DNA of 64,000 bases, from assembly GCF_050003625.1 (NCBI RefSeq), contig NC_134398.1, positions 78,462,003-78,526,002 of the forward strand, in the 5' to 3' direction. Below are positions 19,037 to 31,210 of the stretch, one piece after another. Both the position numbers and the translations under genes were made by a program. Within the stretch, counting starts at the first letter, position 1, and the number at the start of each line of letters is the position of its first letter. The notes under the pieces are model-generated. The model saw only the letters and a list, made by a program, of their open reading frames with translations, had not been told where the DNA came from and searched no databases. The DNA is from Haematobia irritans (taxonomy: Eukaryota; Arthropoda; Insecta; Diptera; Muscidae).

Positions 19037-20718
19037 ATGGACAGCGGTCAAGGGCTTAGTAAAAAAGTCATGGACGAGAAATTTGCAAGCGAGCAGGCTA
19101 GTAGTCAAATATCTGACGCTAGTATTAATTCTGAAGAAGCACGTATTATTGAACGTGAGAGACGCAAACGCAAGAAGAAATCGACTGGTCGTGAGTCGCC
19201 TTATGAGAAGCTACGACTGCAATTAGCTGTTGAACAACTCAATGATACTCCTGCTGAGCTGAACAAAACAATTGCGAATTTGGTCGAAGAAAATACTCGA
19301 CTACGAGCTGAAATCCAGGCATTGAGTCACACTGAAAATGTAGTCACTCATGACAATTTCCCCTTAAATATACATAATGGGAATGACATGGAGATGATCT
19401 CAGATGAGATAATTGATGATTTGTCGGTCGGGGCAGCCGAAGTCCCCGACACTGCGATGAAGAAAATTGTTGCACCGCCGGCAACAATAGCTCCGAGGAC
19501 AGTAATTGAGACGGGAGCAACAAAAAAGGCCTCAACTGGTGCTATCCCCAAGGCGCCAATTTCAAGAGATGAAGATGAGTAGTTCCCCAGTCTAGCAGCT
19601 GCAAAAGGCAGAAAGAAAAAGAAAAATGTGGCAAGTAACCCGAATGGAAATAGCCGAAAGGAGAAGACTATCAACACCGATGGAATGATGCCAGCAATAA
19701 CCTTGTATGATGCTAGTGTTAAAGAAATAGCGAATATTTTAAATAGGACTTTGAGGAGCGGTGACTTCCAGATTAAGATGGTAAGAAAAGGGGTAGTTAA
19801 TGTTAAAGTGAAGGGTTTGACAAATTTTGAAAAAGTCACCGCAATTTTTAAGGAACGGAAGTATTTGGGCCACACTCATACTCCAAAGTGTGTTTTGCCA
19901 TATACCATTGTCCTTCACGGACTTCCAGAAGAGTACAGTCAACAGGAGATTTGGGATTTTTTCTCAGGTGAGAAAATCACGTTCAAACTCAATATTTTGA
20001 GTCTCAGAAATATTGCTGAGGACAGGTGGGTTCTGCGAGTGGACCGAACTAGTAATATTGAGGAGCTGTACAAGTTACGGACAGTCCTCGATTGTGTAGT
20101 TCGGTTCACTAAGGACAAGTCAAGGGGTCCTCCCCAATGTTTCCGCTGCCAACGGTTTGGTCATGTTTCCGAGAACTGCAGTATGCCTCTTCGCTGTGTG
20201 AAGTGTGGGGGCGCTCATGAACAAGGGGACTGCCATATCCCCCCTAAAGAGATTGCCGCTCAGGGCGTTATTGACCCAGTTTCTGGTGTGGTTTCTGAGT
20301 GCCCCCGGTGCGTTGTGTTAACTGTGACGTTGTGGGGCATACGGCTGGCTCCTTGGAGTGCCCACGCAGGGTGGCAATTATGGCAGCGCTTGCAAAGCGT
20401 AAAGAAGAAGCCAAGGCAAAAGCCAAAGCCAAATCTGAACGCGTTGCTGGCATGTCATATGCTGCTGCCCTGGGTGCGCGCCCAATTCCCCCCCACGCTG
20501 TCAGGAGTAGCGTTGGGTTTACGAAGGGGGTACCTTCATCAGGTGCCTCGAGTCGTAAGCCTGACATGTTCGACGCCTGTCAGCGTGTCTTCGGTGGGGA
20601 TTTTATTGGAGTGTTTGCCAGAATGAGGGAGTTTACTCCACAGTGTGAAAGTTTGGTGAGACAGAAAGGTGAAAATGAGGCCCTCGTGGCAATGATGCGT
20701 GTACTTGTGAATGTGTGA
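19037..20718 (+). pseudogene. A2 ORF1, Gag-like protein with stop and frameshift
   Basis: The ATG at 19037 (AAAATGG context) starts MDSGQGLSKKVMDEK. A basic patch (RRKRKKKSTGR) and a coiled-coil-like stretch (LRLQLAVEQLNDTPAELNKT) follow. A TAG at 19580-19582 sits where A1 has glutamine (A1 AEQFPTIEAAKG, here DEDE-stop-FPSLAAAKG). The frame then continues through the pre-knuckle domain and knuckles CFRCQRFGHVSENC and CVKCGGAHEQGDC. A one-base loss in a C run near 20305 shifts the third knuckle (CVNCDVVGHTAGSLEC) and the C-terminus into another frame ending at 20718. Sequence order is otherwise complete. Confidence 0.85.
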
Positions 20719-23480
20719 ATTGGAGTGTGTGTTTCTGAATGTCAACTCTTGCATATCCTTGAGCAGGAGACATTTTGCGGCAATGTTTATGAGAGAACGA
20801 AAGCCAGATATTTTGCTTTTAGCGGAACATAAATTTTCGGCCTCTCATACATTTGCCATCGATGGTTATCGAGTGTTTCGCCGGGATAGACAGGGTCGGT
20901 CTGGGGGAGGGACGGCTGTCTTGGTAAGAGATGACTTCAGATGTTGTAAAATTGTGCTTAATTCTGGGATGGTTGAATCGTGTGCTGTTAAAGTTTGGTT
21001 GAATGATGGGTCTATCATATCGTTTGTTTCTTTGTACTTGCCTCCTAGTAGTGCTTTGTGTATTGATGATTTTGATTGTATTTTTTCTTTATATGATGAG
21101 GGTGAGGTAGTTATTGGTGCTGACCTCAATGCGAAGCATCCTTTCTGGGGCGGCAGTGAGACGGATTCTAAGGGAAGGAGACTCGCCGAATTCCTTTTGA
21201 ATTCACCGGATTTTGCAGCTTGTGCTGCGAATAGGCCAACCAGGCCAAACGGCACTTCTGGCTCTTTTATTGATTTGTTTCTGATTTCTCCTGGTCTCTT
21301 GGGGGGCTTGCTGATGCTGTGGATTTTGAGTCAGACCATAGGGCTATTTGTTTGTTTCTGAGTGTGAATGAGGTTGCCAGACGTGAACGGATTGGATATT
21401 TGGATTATGGACGTATGAATGTGAGGAGATTCAGATCTCATCTTGTGAATGGTTTGGATGAGCATATGTTGCCGATGGACAGAAATGTCACTGTGAATGA
21501 GATTGATAATTGTGTAGAAGGTTTGGTGAATGTGTTTCGTGAGGCTGTGCACAATTCTGTGCCCAGAAATAGAAATAGGAGATTTCTTCCTGATCTTCCA
21601 CCTTACATAGTTGGACTTATTCGAGAGCGGCGTGGGCTTTGCAGGACGGCTCGCAGGACGCCAGATCCTGAGAGGCGATCTGAGATCAGAGCTTTGATTG
21701 GCGAACTTAATGTTGTCATTGGCGATTCTATTCGACGGTTCGAGGAGGATAATCGGACGTATGGCCGGGTGAAAAGGGCTGCTGGATTGTCGTCTGAAAT
21801 CTCTGTTGGTGCTTTGCGTTGTTCTGACGGTAGTCAGGCGACTGTCGATGCTCACAAAGCAGAGGTTTTAGCCGATTTTCTTCAGTCTTCTGCGCCTGTT
21901 TATATGAATGATGATGATTTCGCCATTAATGATGGTGTGATAGCAGATGGTATTAGACGTGGACCGCCGTTGACAACATTTTGTGGCGCATTTTCTGCTG
22001 ATGGGGCAATGATTTCGGATCGTTCTCTTTGGGCTGACGGAGGGTTTGTTAAACCTGATGACATCGGACAGGCCCTGGTATTAAGGCCTGCTAAGAAATC
22101 TTCTGGGTTGGCCGGTATCCCAGATACTGTTATCAAAAGAGCTGGTGTCTTGGTTTTTGGATTTCTAGCTGTTCTTTTCAACCACTGCCTTAATTTGGGA
22201 TATTTCCCTAAGGCGTAGAAAAAGGCAGTTGTCATTCCAATACCGAAAGCTGGCGGCTCTCGTGATGAGTGTTCGGGCTATAGACCAATTTCAATGTTGT
22301 CAGCATTTGGCAAACTTTTTGAATTTTTCGTCTTGGAAAGAATTAGGTCGTTCGCGGAGGAGAATGGGGTCTTTAAGGATTTCCAGTTCGGTTTCAGGCG
22401 GTGCTTGTCCACATCTCACGCCTTGGGTGTCTTCTCGACGCATGTCGTTAGGTCTCTAGGGAGGAGGTATGGTACGATTGCTGTTGGCCTTGACTTCGCT
22501 AAGGCATTTGATTCAGTGTGGCATGATGGAATCTTGTTCAAAATGAAACGGTTTGGTTTTAGTGAGCGTCTGTGTGGGATAGTGGCAAGTTTTTTGCGGG
22601 ATCGCTCTTTTGCTGTGAGAGTTGGAGAAGTGTTACGGCTGGTGTGCCCCAAGGATTGCTCCTTGGGCCAATACTGTATAACATTTTTGCAAGTGATATC
22701 CCTGAACCACCTGCAAGGGGCTTGCTTCTGGCCTACGCAGATGATGTTATGGTTGCATTTTCTGGTCCTAGGGCTAGTTTGATTGAGCATGGTCTTAATA
22801 TCTTCTTGGAGAAACTACACAGCTATTTCTCAAAGTGGAGACTCAGACTGAATGTTGCGAAGTGCTCAGCGGTCGTCATTACTGGGCGACCTTGCACAGT
22901 TTTTCCCAATTTTGTGTCATTTCGACCAGTGGTCTCGATTGCGGGCACTTCTGTTATTGTGGCTGACTCGCTGAAATACCTTGGCGTTGTCTTTGATGCA
23001 AGATTCTCGTTTTGCAAGCATGTGGATTATGCCTTGGCGATGGCCAAGCGGATATATTTTGCTTATCGACGGTTGATATGTATGAGGGGAGGCCTCTCTC
23101 AACAGGTCAAACTTCTGATCTATAGTCAGATAGTGAGACCTGTCATAACCTATGCCTTCCACACTTGGGCAGGCATTTCGTCTGCCCAGATGGAGAGGCT
23201 TAGAGTGTGGGAGAGAGGTATCTTGAGAGCGTGTGTTGGTATGAGACCCATTGTTATGGATGATGGTGTGGTGAGATATCCCTCTGCGAGGACTGTTATT
23301 GATTGTTCGAATGTGTTGCGAATTGATGTGGTGATGATGAGGGATGCTTTGTTGTTCTTGCGAAATTTGGAGGCATTACCGAATAGCATGGTGGCTGGCA
23401 GAGACGGACAGTTATTGTTCTACCATAGGAGGTTTGGGACTTTTAATATTGATGACACGGTCTATTTGACTGCGCAGTAG
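20711..23480 (+). pseudogene. A2 ORF2, endonuclease-reverse transcriptase, multiply broken
   Basis: ATG at 20711 overlaps the ORF1 stop by eight bases (ATGTGTGA), as in A1. Endonuclease motifs: FLNVNSCISLSRRHF, GADLNAKHPFWGG and ESDHRAICLFL. Lesions in order: a frameshift near 21300-21340; an in-frame TAG at 22216-22218, where A1 has tryptophan (PGAWKKAVV); a frameshift near 22630; and an in-frame loss of about 35 codons close to the end, where VAGRDGQLLFYHRR replaces the longer A1 segment. The catalytic YADD is intact at 22734-22745. It ends FNIDDTVYLTAQ. Non-functional. Confidence 0.9.
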
Positions 23481-23830
23481 GCCTGATCACTTAGGTGAAC
23501 CTTGTATATAGCCTGTAAATATTGTAAATACCATAGTTTTAAGCCCTAGATTTAAGTTTTTTCATTATAAAATTTTAATTGTCTTTTTTTACATTTCCTA
23601 AATTTTTGAGACGGACTTGAGAGGATATTTTTTTTGTTTTGTTTTGTTATGAGGTTGTGTCTGTGGTATATCTGCAGCGAAATTTAGCATAGGCTTGAAA
23701 ATGAAGGAATCTTAGTACTTCGTAAATGTAATCATTAATTAATTTTTAAGTTTAGTTCAACTTATGTATGTATGTAATTGAATTCATGGAATAAAAATGA
23801 ACTTTTTTGAAAACTGAAAACTGTAAAATG

Positions 23831-24638
23831 TCCCACAACATCTTCGACTGTCATTATGTTTTAGCAAATGATAACATTTTAAATGTTTAAAATATTCTTC
23901 ATTTTGGCTAAAATATTTACAGCATATATAACACTTCATGTTTTTTTGAATTTGATTACTCACTTGGTTGTTTTTGTATTCACTTTCACACTTTATTTAT
24001 TATAATTAACACTTTAGGACATGCGCCTTCACTCTATGAACTAAACTCAACAAGTGAGAAAAATTTGAGATTGTAACTTATCCCCAAAATTATTTTTTAT
24101 GAGAGAGAGAAACTTTAGAGTTGCCACGAACCTAAAATAACTTTTCGTTTCATGCAATGACAAATAGGACGAATGGCAAAGATAATTGGGTACATCAAGA
24201 GCATTGTGCTCTTATTAAGAGACAACAAATGTCAAGGTGTAGAGGGCTATGTGAAAAATATTGTTTTATTTGTCAATTTTTTTCAAGGCAGCTCTGCCCA
24301 GGAATAAATTAAAACAGCAATATTCACATAAAACCATAATAAATATTCGCTTTAACATACATATACGGTTTATTTTAATTTTCTACAATCGTTTTGGTAT
24401 TGCTTTTATGAGTTTTAATTCAGAAATGTATGAAAAAACCCAAATGTTATGATATTTTCCGACGCAAACGTCAGTACATTTGAGAGACACGTCGACGCAA
24501 ACTTCATGATTTTTTGTTGACAGAGTCCTCTGGTGCTTTAGTTTTGCTATGACAAAGCTACATCTTCTTCTAATTTGTCTATGCGAATGGTTAAGAAAAT
24601 AATTATTTATATACGTTTATAGTAGTATAGGATACACT
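23831..24638. other. AT-rich interval, no gene seen
   Basis: No recognisable coding sequence or element terminus. Short frames such as 24261-24452 have no homology I can see. Confidence 0.5.
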
Positions 24639-24639
24639 G

Positions 24640-24980
24640 AAAAAAAAGTGAAGCCACCAGGATGAACCCTTTTAGTTAATTTTAGAAAATTTTGAATATT
24701 TTTAGGAAATTTCAACTAAACAGTAATACATACATAATAAACTATTTTGTGAGAAGAATGAATTTAGTAATTTGTATATAATGTTTTCCCGTTTTTTTAG
24801 TTAATTTCACTAACATACGCAGAAAATTATTGCAGTAAAAGAAATTTTCTCCAAGCGAATTTATAAAATTTATTGTATATCTAGTAAATTCTTCATTTAA
24901 AAAAATACTAATTTTTGTTTTCAAATTTTAGTAAAACTTTTAAGAACAAAATATTTATAAAACGATTGTACTCAGACCAG
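24640..24980 (+). mobile_element. CACTGAAAA-type MITE, left part
   Basis: TACACTGAAAAAAAAGTGAA starts a sequence resembling the left half of the complete MITE at 53892-54378 (AGTTAATTTTAGGAAATTTT... AACTAAACAGTA). The expected right terminus is not found downstream. Confidence 0.5.
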
Positions 24981-25721
24981 ACGTTGAACACACACAATGT
25001 GATGTGTTCCTTTAAAAAATTAAAATGAAATTGGTTGAGAAATGTCGAAGTCAGAACTAAAACAATATTACAATTTATAAGAATTTATGTAAAACAAACA
25101 TTCTAAGAAAACTATAACATTTTTAAAATGCAAAGAGTAGTTAGTAATTCATTCCCAAATACGTTAACAGGATATACAAATTCCACATTAAAATTAAACC
25201 CGTTGGTAACTCTATGGTCAAACGTTTATTTTGTGAGAGAACACAAAACTTACTCACATCAGGTGGATATGTGTATGAAATCAGTAATTTAAGATGTGCT
25301 TTGAGCAGCAGTATAATTGCATTTTTATGGAAAACAACATAAATTTTTTTAATAATACTTTTTCCAACTGGGAAATTTGCTGAATTTAGGTTTTATTTTC
25401 CAGAACTTTAAAGGGAATGCTCTAAGTCTCAATTATGAAAAATTTAATTAGGCATTTATTACATGATATATTGATATATAGTAGTCTAAATTTTTATATT
25501 GCCAGAAAACGCGAATATGATACCAGTGCCTAGTAAAAACATCATGAAACATATTGGGTCAATTTGCCATCCGAACAACGTAGTTTATATTCCGCAATTT
25601 TTGCAATTCTTGTTTTTTCGCTCTAAACCAAATTTTTAGATTTTAAAAATGCACATCTCTGGTTTAATAAAAGAAATCTTCTGTGTTCCGTTAGTTGACA
25701 GACAAAATACAAAATTTTCCT
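24981..25721. other. AT-rich interval, no gene seen
   Basis: No coding sequence or recognisable repeat boundary seen here. Confidence 0.45.
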
Positions 25722-27901
25722 CTTGTTCGGCAAATAGCTATTGTCGCTTTTTCCCTGCTTATATTAGCACTCCACATGTGCAGGCAGTTATTTTGGTATA
25801 GAATAATGAATTCAAAAAGTACAAAAGACCCTTATTCTAAATGCATATAATGTACCATTTCATTACATCCAATTCAGCACCATAAAGTAATCTATTAAAT
25901 AGTCGATAGACTATATTGGGCATTACCAGTTGATAATGATATGGATAAGAAAGACGCACTCTCACAGAAAAAAATTAGAGAGAAATTGAAAAAAGTGATC
26001 ATTTAATTTTGGTATCTAAAAGTGATGTACAAAATAGTCTCCCGAGCAAAATTGAACAAAACAAAACAGAAACAAGCAATTACGTTCTTAATTTGGTTTT
26101 GGTGCTTACGAGTGATGCATAAAAAGATACTATACTTGTTCTAATCGTAAAGAAGAAAAAAACAAAGTCCCACTAGAACACGTGACAATTCACATACTTT
26201 ATTCAGTTGTTCCCTTGGTTACAAAGCATTGGGGTTGTACACGGAGTGCTGGTGTATTCAAAAGGAAGGAGATTCAAAAACGTAAGTTAAAAATTTTCCA
26301 TGAAATTCCGTTACATATCAGTTTAATATTCTAATTTCATATTTATATTCTAATTTCAGAAGCGGCGTCTACATTTCCTAGCAGCAATGGACCACCAGAA
26401 CAACAAATACGCCAATTTTTTTTTCTTTTTGTTTATATAATATTGACATATTTATTTTATTTATATTAAAAATTTAGAACTGAACATTAACTAATGTCAA
26501 AATATAAACTATTTAACAATAAGCATTGATTAAAATACAATCTCTCATTTAATTATAAAATAAATTTTCAGAATAAACCAGCAAATAGTGTATAGATTTG
26601 ATGTGCTTATTTGGCTACCATATTTTCATCGCACTTTTCTCTGGGTTGAAATGGGCGCACAAATTATGTGGTAATTTTCAGCTACCAAATGGGGGGTTCC
26701 CAATAATGCAGAGAATAGTCTATTGGTTATTTAAATTCTCCGCTCAAATACAAGGGCGGTAGTCAGGATTATAAGTAGGGGTGTTTACGAATTGGGAGCA
26801 ATATAAGTAGGCATTCACTACTTACCCGAACAAGAATTCTGTCACATCCCGCTTGTTCGGGATGTGACAGAAGGTAGCCTGCTTATATGGCTACCTATTC
26901 GTAAACACCCCTACTTATAATCCTGACTACCGCCCTTGTATTTGAGCGGAGAATTTAACAAGGAGATGTCGCTCAAAATAACCAATAGACTATTCTCTAC
27001 ATTATCGATAACCCCCCATTTGGTAGCTGAAAGTTACTCACAGAAAAGGGTGGTGAATATGTGGTAGCCAAATAAGCACTTTAAATCTATACCCCATTTG
27101 CTGGTTTATTCTGAAAATTAATTTTGTTTTTAATCAAGGTTTTTTTATTAAATATTTTTTTAATATATAAATAACAAAATTGCATCAAGATTATACAAAC
27201 AAAAAGAAAAAATGTTATTGTTGGTGTAAAGATGGTTTTACTATTAAATTGATCTTTCTTTTTCCGCTGCATTGCCTCGCGTAATTGTTGTTCTGGAGGT
27301 CCACAACTAATATGTAATAGAATTATAATTAATTTTTTAACTTACATTTTTGAATTTCTTTCCTTTTGAATCACCATAAGCACTCCGTATTCAGCCAAAC
27401 GCATTGAAACCAAGAGAACAACTGAACAAATTATTTGACTTGTAACGTGTTCTAGCGGGACTTTGTTTTTTGTTCTTTCAACATCTCTTTACGATTAGGA
27501 CAAGCATAATATCTTTCTATGCATTACGCGTAAGCACCAAAACCAAATTCAGAACATAATTACTTTTGTGTTTTTTTTTTAATTTTGCTCGGCAAACTAT
27601 TTCGTACATTACTTTTAGATACCGAAATTAAATGATCACTTTTTTTTAATTTCTCTCTCATTTTTTCTGTGAGAGTAACAGGGTCTTTCTTATCGATTTC
27701 ATCCTCATCTGGTAATGCCTAATATAGTTTATCGACTATTTAATAGATTACTTTATGGTGCTGAATTGGGTGAAACGAAACGGTGCATTATATGCATTTA
27801 GAAAAGGGATTTTTAGTACTTTTTGAAATCATTATTCTATACCAAAATAACCGTGCTTATATAAGCAGGGAAAAAGCGACAATAGCTATTTGCCGAACAA
27901 G
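25722..27901. mobile_element. 2.2-kb near-palindromic (fold-back) element
   Basis: The left end CTTGTTCGGCAAATAGCTAT matches, inverted, the right end ATAGCTATTTGCCGAACAAG. The match continues inward on both arms: GAGAGTGCGTC/ctgtgagag regions, the TTTAATAGATTACTTTATGG segment, the CTAGTGGGACTTTGTT-like segment, and near the centre the nearly perfect AATCCTGACTACCGCCCTTG region. The centre (26837-26872) is itself a hairpin with TTCTGTCACATCCC arms around CTTGTTC. The arms differ by small indels and substitutions. On each arm a short gene-like segment has GTAAGT and TTTCAG-like splice signals ahead of CCAGAACAACAA, but no protein is recognisable. Confidence 0.7.
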
Positions 27902-28389
27902 CGGGATAACTCCGTGTGTATGTGTTGTTGCATTAGTATTTGAATACACATCATCGGAGTAGATTACATGTTTCGTCTACTTGAAGTTTTTTTCGTCAAT
28001 TTGGCGACTTTATTTTTTCTCATACTTTTTGGAACAACAACACAACGAATGTTTGTTAAATTCTCGTTGGAGTTATGTTAAGAGAGGAGAGTTAGAGAGT
28101 AAGAAATATGCAACACAAAATAACTTTGCTCTCATTAATAAAAGCTGTTCACAGTTATTTGAAAAAAGAAGCGCATTTGGCTGTGTGTGTTTTTTAGGTA
28201 GAGAAATAAATACACATCTACAGAACGTATGAATTTTATCATCGCATTGAACACTATTTCGTCACATTGATGATTGATTAGACTTTAAGGTGTTTCAATT
28301 TAGTACAAATGTAAATTACAATCACCCATACACTGTATATACCGTATACCGTTTTATGTTTTAGTTAGTATTGAGATTTTTTGACACAC
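27902..28389. other. AT-rich interval, no gene seen
   Basis: An 83-codon frame at 27981-28232 shows no recognisable homology. No repeat boundary seen. Confidence 0.4.
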
Positions 28390-28793
28390 ATTTCAGAGAA
28401 AAGTGTGTTTCATCAATTTGAAGATTATTTCATCCCATTGACGAAAACCAGCATCCTTGATACATCATGAAAACAAAACACTTAAAAATTTTGTCCAACT
28501 TATATTAAATGTGGAATTCATATAATGGGTGTCCATATAAACGAGATTATTCCAAATCAAATGTTAATTTTAGTTAACTTCCCCTGAATCGGGAAGAAAA
28601 TAATTTCGTCTCATAGACGAAACTAGATCGTCAATGTGACGAACTATGAAAAGGACAAAAATTGACTTTGATGATTGATTTCGTCACGTGGACTACCGAA
28701 ATACTCACATAGACGAAACTTTTCATCGCATAGACGAAACCGCATTGATGAAACTGAATCGTCAATGTGACGAACGTTTTTTCTTTCGGTGAA
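28390..28793. repeat. Short palindromic motif cluster (GTCAATGTGACGAAC type)
   Basis: Variants of TCATAGACGAAAC and ATCGTCAATGTGACGAAC recur at least seven times in both orientations between 28390 and 28775 (for example 28607-28648 and 28690-28775). Such interspersed inverted motifs resemble the terminal region of a non-autonomous DNA element. Confidence 0.45.
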
Positions 28794-29048
28794 GTTCACG
28801 ATGGACGCATTTTTGGTAAAATTTACAAATTTAAAGAAATTCTGAAATATTTTGTGCAAGACACGAATTTAGTTAATCTTTATGCTTCATTTGAGTATAT
28901 TTTTTTCCTCGGGTTTAGTTAATTTAACTAACGTACACAAAAACATATTAGAGTAAAGAAAACTTTCTCCAAACATAATATTTCTATGAACTAAAATAAA
29001 GTTAAATTGGCTTTAGTGAAATAGAGAGTTCACTTTTTTTGAGTGTAG
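28794..29048 (+). mobile_element. CACTGAAAA-type MITE, right part
   Basis: The sequence from GAAGTTCACGATGGACGCAT to GAGAGTTCACTTTTTTTGAG closely matches the right half of the complete MITE at 53892-54378. The left half is missing and is replaced by the palindromic motif cluster. Confidence 0.6.
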
Positions 29049-29120
29049 GACGAGTAAGTCAAAATATTCAAACAAAGGAAATTAAAGAGATCTTAATAAA
29101 AACTTATGAAAGGGCACTAT

Positions 29121-29732
29121 ACACTGAAAAATAGCATGCCCGGTTCCAAAGATTGTGTCTCTATTTTAAAAATTTTGGTATTGATTCCGAGCCAATGAAG
29201 CCGAGAATTCAAGTAAGGATACTTTTAAGACACAATTCTCTTTTAAATTTGGGTTTTGTGTATTTGACCCTATGAAGCAAATTTTATTTTTTCGCTTTTT
29301 CAGCTTTTTTCATATGCTATAAAAAGTCCGTTAAAAACAAGACAATAGAAATTGTGCTATGTTTCAAGTAAAAACGTCTTTAAAATAAAGTGTTGAAAAA
29401 CATGTCCTATTTTTTAACGATTTTTGCTTTGTAGTCAAGATGCAAAAATGCAACAAATTTAAAGACAATTTCATTAGTTTTAAAGATTTTTTCTGAATTA
29501 TTAAAGTCAAGTTGACCTTAGTTCAAAATTTTTTCTTTCATGTTATGATACCCATTTTCAAGTCAAATCACTTAATTATAAGGCCAACACGACTTCATTG
29601 AAAAGTTTATCGACTGAACATGGAAAAAACTTTATATTAGAGAAATGCGTCGTCTAAGCAAAGCAAAATTTGTATTCTTATTTTAAGGACATGAAATCTT
29701 TGGACACAACAATATTTTTTTCAGTGTACTCT
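29121..29732. mobile_element. 610-bp MITE with CACTGAAAAA termini and TA target
   Basis: Termini are CACTGAAAAATA on the left and TATTTTTTTCAGTG on the right. A related, uninterrupted sequence at 34215-34235 (GGGCACTATACTCTTTTTAG) shows the empty site: the element splits it at TA. The TA target and terminal sequence suggest a Tc1/mariner-type MITE. No coding capacity is seen. Confidence 0.7.
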
Positions 29733-29951
29733 TTTTAGAGTCGTTACAGTAAAATGAAAACATTGGGAAACAGTAAAAAATTAAACAGTAAGATCTATAA
29801 AAACAAAGATTAGTTCCTCTTTATTAATAATTAGTCCAAGAGGAGTTGACGGATACTTTCGAAAATAAAAGCGGACATTGAGTTTTGCCACTAAAATTAT
29901 TTCTCATTTTAACGGCAAAACTCGCATCGGTAAAACCAGAATAACATTATA

Positions 29952-30313
29952 GGTTAGGTCAGGTTAGGTTAGGTTATGTGGCAGCCCGATGTATCAGGCT
30001 GCTCACTTAGACTATTCAGTCCATTGTGATACCACAGTGGTGAACTTCTCTCTTATCACTGAGTGCTTCCCGATTCCATGTTAAGCTCAATGACAAGGGA
30101 CTCCTTTTTATAGCCGAGTCCGAACGGCGTACCACATTCCAGTGAAACCACTTAGAGAAGCTTTTTGAAACCCTCAGAAATGTCACCAGCATACTGAGGT
30201 GGGATAATCCACCGCTGAAAAACTTTTTGGTGTTCGGTCGTAGCAGGAATCGAACCTACGACCTTGTGTATGCAAGGCGGGCATGCTAACCATTGCACCA
30301 CGGTGGCTCCATT
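29952..30313 (-). mobile_element. tRNA-derived SINE, minus-strand copy, with TAACC tail
   Basis: Read on the minus strand it starts GGAGCCACCGTGGTGCAATG (A-box region), with a B-box GTAGGTTCGATTCCTGC, a ~250-base body, and a tail of AACCT repeats. ACATTATA flanks both ends (29944-29951 and 30314-30321) as a target duplication. Related copies lie at 31841, 33641 and 58597. Confidence 0.8.
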
Positions 30314-30554
30314 ACATTATAACTTTTTTCGGCAAATTGTATTATAACTTGGTGGGGAATGATCCAAAGCAACAATTTAATAAGTTTATTTCCTTTAGAA
30401 TAAATTATTAAAGAAAGCAAACAATTGTTCACACCTAAATAAATTTATGTGTTGGTTGTAAAATTATTGTTTCGAATTTAAATATAATGCGCTTTTGAAT
30501 GGTTATCGTTAACTTTAGGATTCGATGCAAAAATATTTATATATTACTCGACTT

Positions 30555-31210
30555 CACATTCTTCCTTTGTAAGACTTTTTTGAATTTCTTCGAAAATTTC
30601 AAACTTGTGTACAAACCCCTTTTTTGTTACAAATTTTTTATTATTGCAATAAAAAATAATATATGATTTGAAATCAGTCCATTTAGTTTATATCAAGCAC
30701 TGTTCTTTTCTGAATTTAAGTCTTTTATAAGACACACTTTATAGTTTCGTAGTAAAAAGTTAATATAGTAGTATATAATGTTGAACACCTTTTCGGGATA
30801 TTCCGAACGTATTTGGAATATACGTAAAAAAATATATGTAAAAAAAAATAAAAAAAAATGGTGTCGGTCGAAGCAGGGATCGAACCCAGGACCCTTGGCA
30901 TGCAAGGCGGACGTACCAAACACTGATCCACGTCGCCAACAAATGTATGTTTAACAATGTTATGTTTGCATCGGCTGGTGGGCGCCGCAAGCTATGCTAT
31001 ATAAATATGACTTATAACGATAATTATCTCTTGATGACCATAACAGCCCAGTGGTTAGTGTGCTGGCTTACAAACTGTGTGGTCCGCTGTTCCAATCCCC
31101 GTCCGGCAAAAGGTAAAATTAAAAAAAAAAATATAAAATTTAATAATTTCTTCTACAATGTTTGTATTACAGAAAAAGGTGCTAAGAACTAAAAAACTCA
31201 TGGAAGTGAG
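30555..31210. mobile_element. M-type MITE copy with two tRNA-like cassettes (first duplicate)
   Basis: TTGAATTTCTTCGAAAATTT, CTGTTCTTTTCTGAATTTAAG and two tRNA-like blocks identify the M family. The minus-strand block is at 30866-30939 (B-box GGGTTCGATCCCTGC). The plus-strand block is at 31046-31112 (CAGCCCAGTGGTTAGTGTGC, then a degenerate B-box GTTCCAATCCC). It is followed to about 31580 by the ATATTATATGTTTGG-rich Z-type sequence. Confidence 0.6.

Larger units (their letters stand above)
18652..23830 (+). mobile_element. Jockey-like non-LTR retrotransposon A2, decayed
   Basis: A2 has the same organisation as A1 and closely related proteins. It opens with the composite also seen at 5508 (an antisense ORF2 C-terminus, then monomers), followed by ORF1, ORF2 and a 3' UTR ending near 23830 with GGAATAAAAATGAAC and TGAAAACTGAAAACTG. 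Both ORFs carry several lesions. No target duplication is apparent: the left flank is a truncated M-type MITE and the right flank does not continue it. Confidence 0.8.

Noticed and set aside
18652..23830. Telomeric head-to-tail array of Jockey-like elements, as with HeT-A/TART
   Set aside because: The Gag proteins resemble that group and A1 abuts a leader fragment, but the elements occur in both orientations, nested, next to histone remnants and without tandem 5'-3' junctions.
30693..30990. Repeated 66-81-codon frames in the 1800-bp duplication
   Set aside because: They run through tRNA-like cassettes and AT-rich MITE sequence and are duplicated only because the DNA is duplicated.
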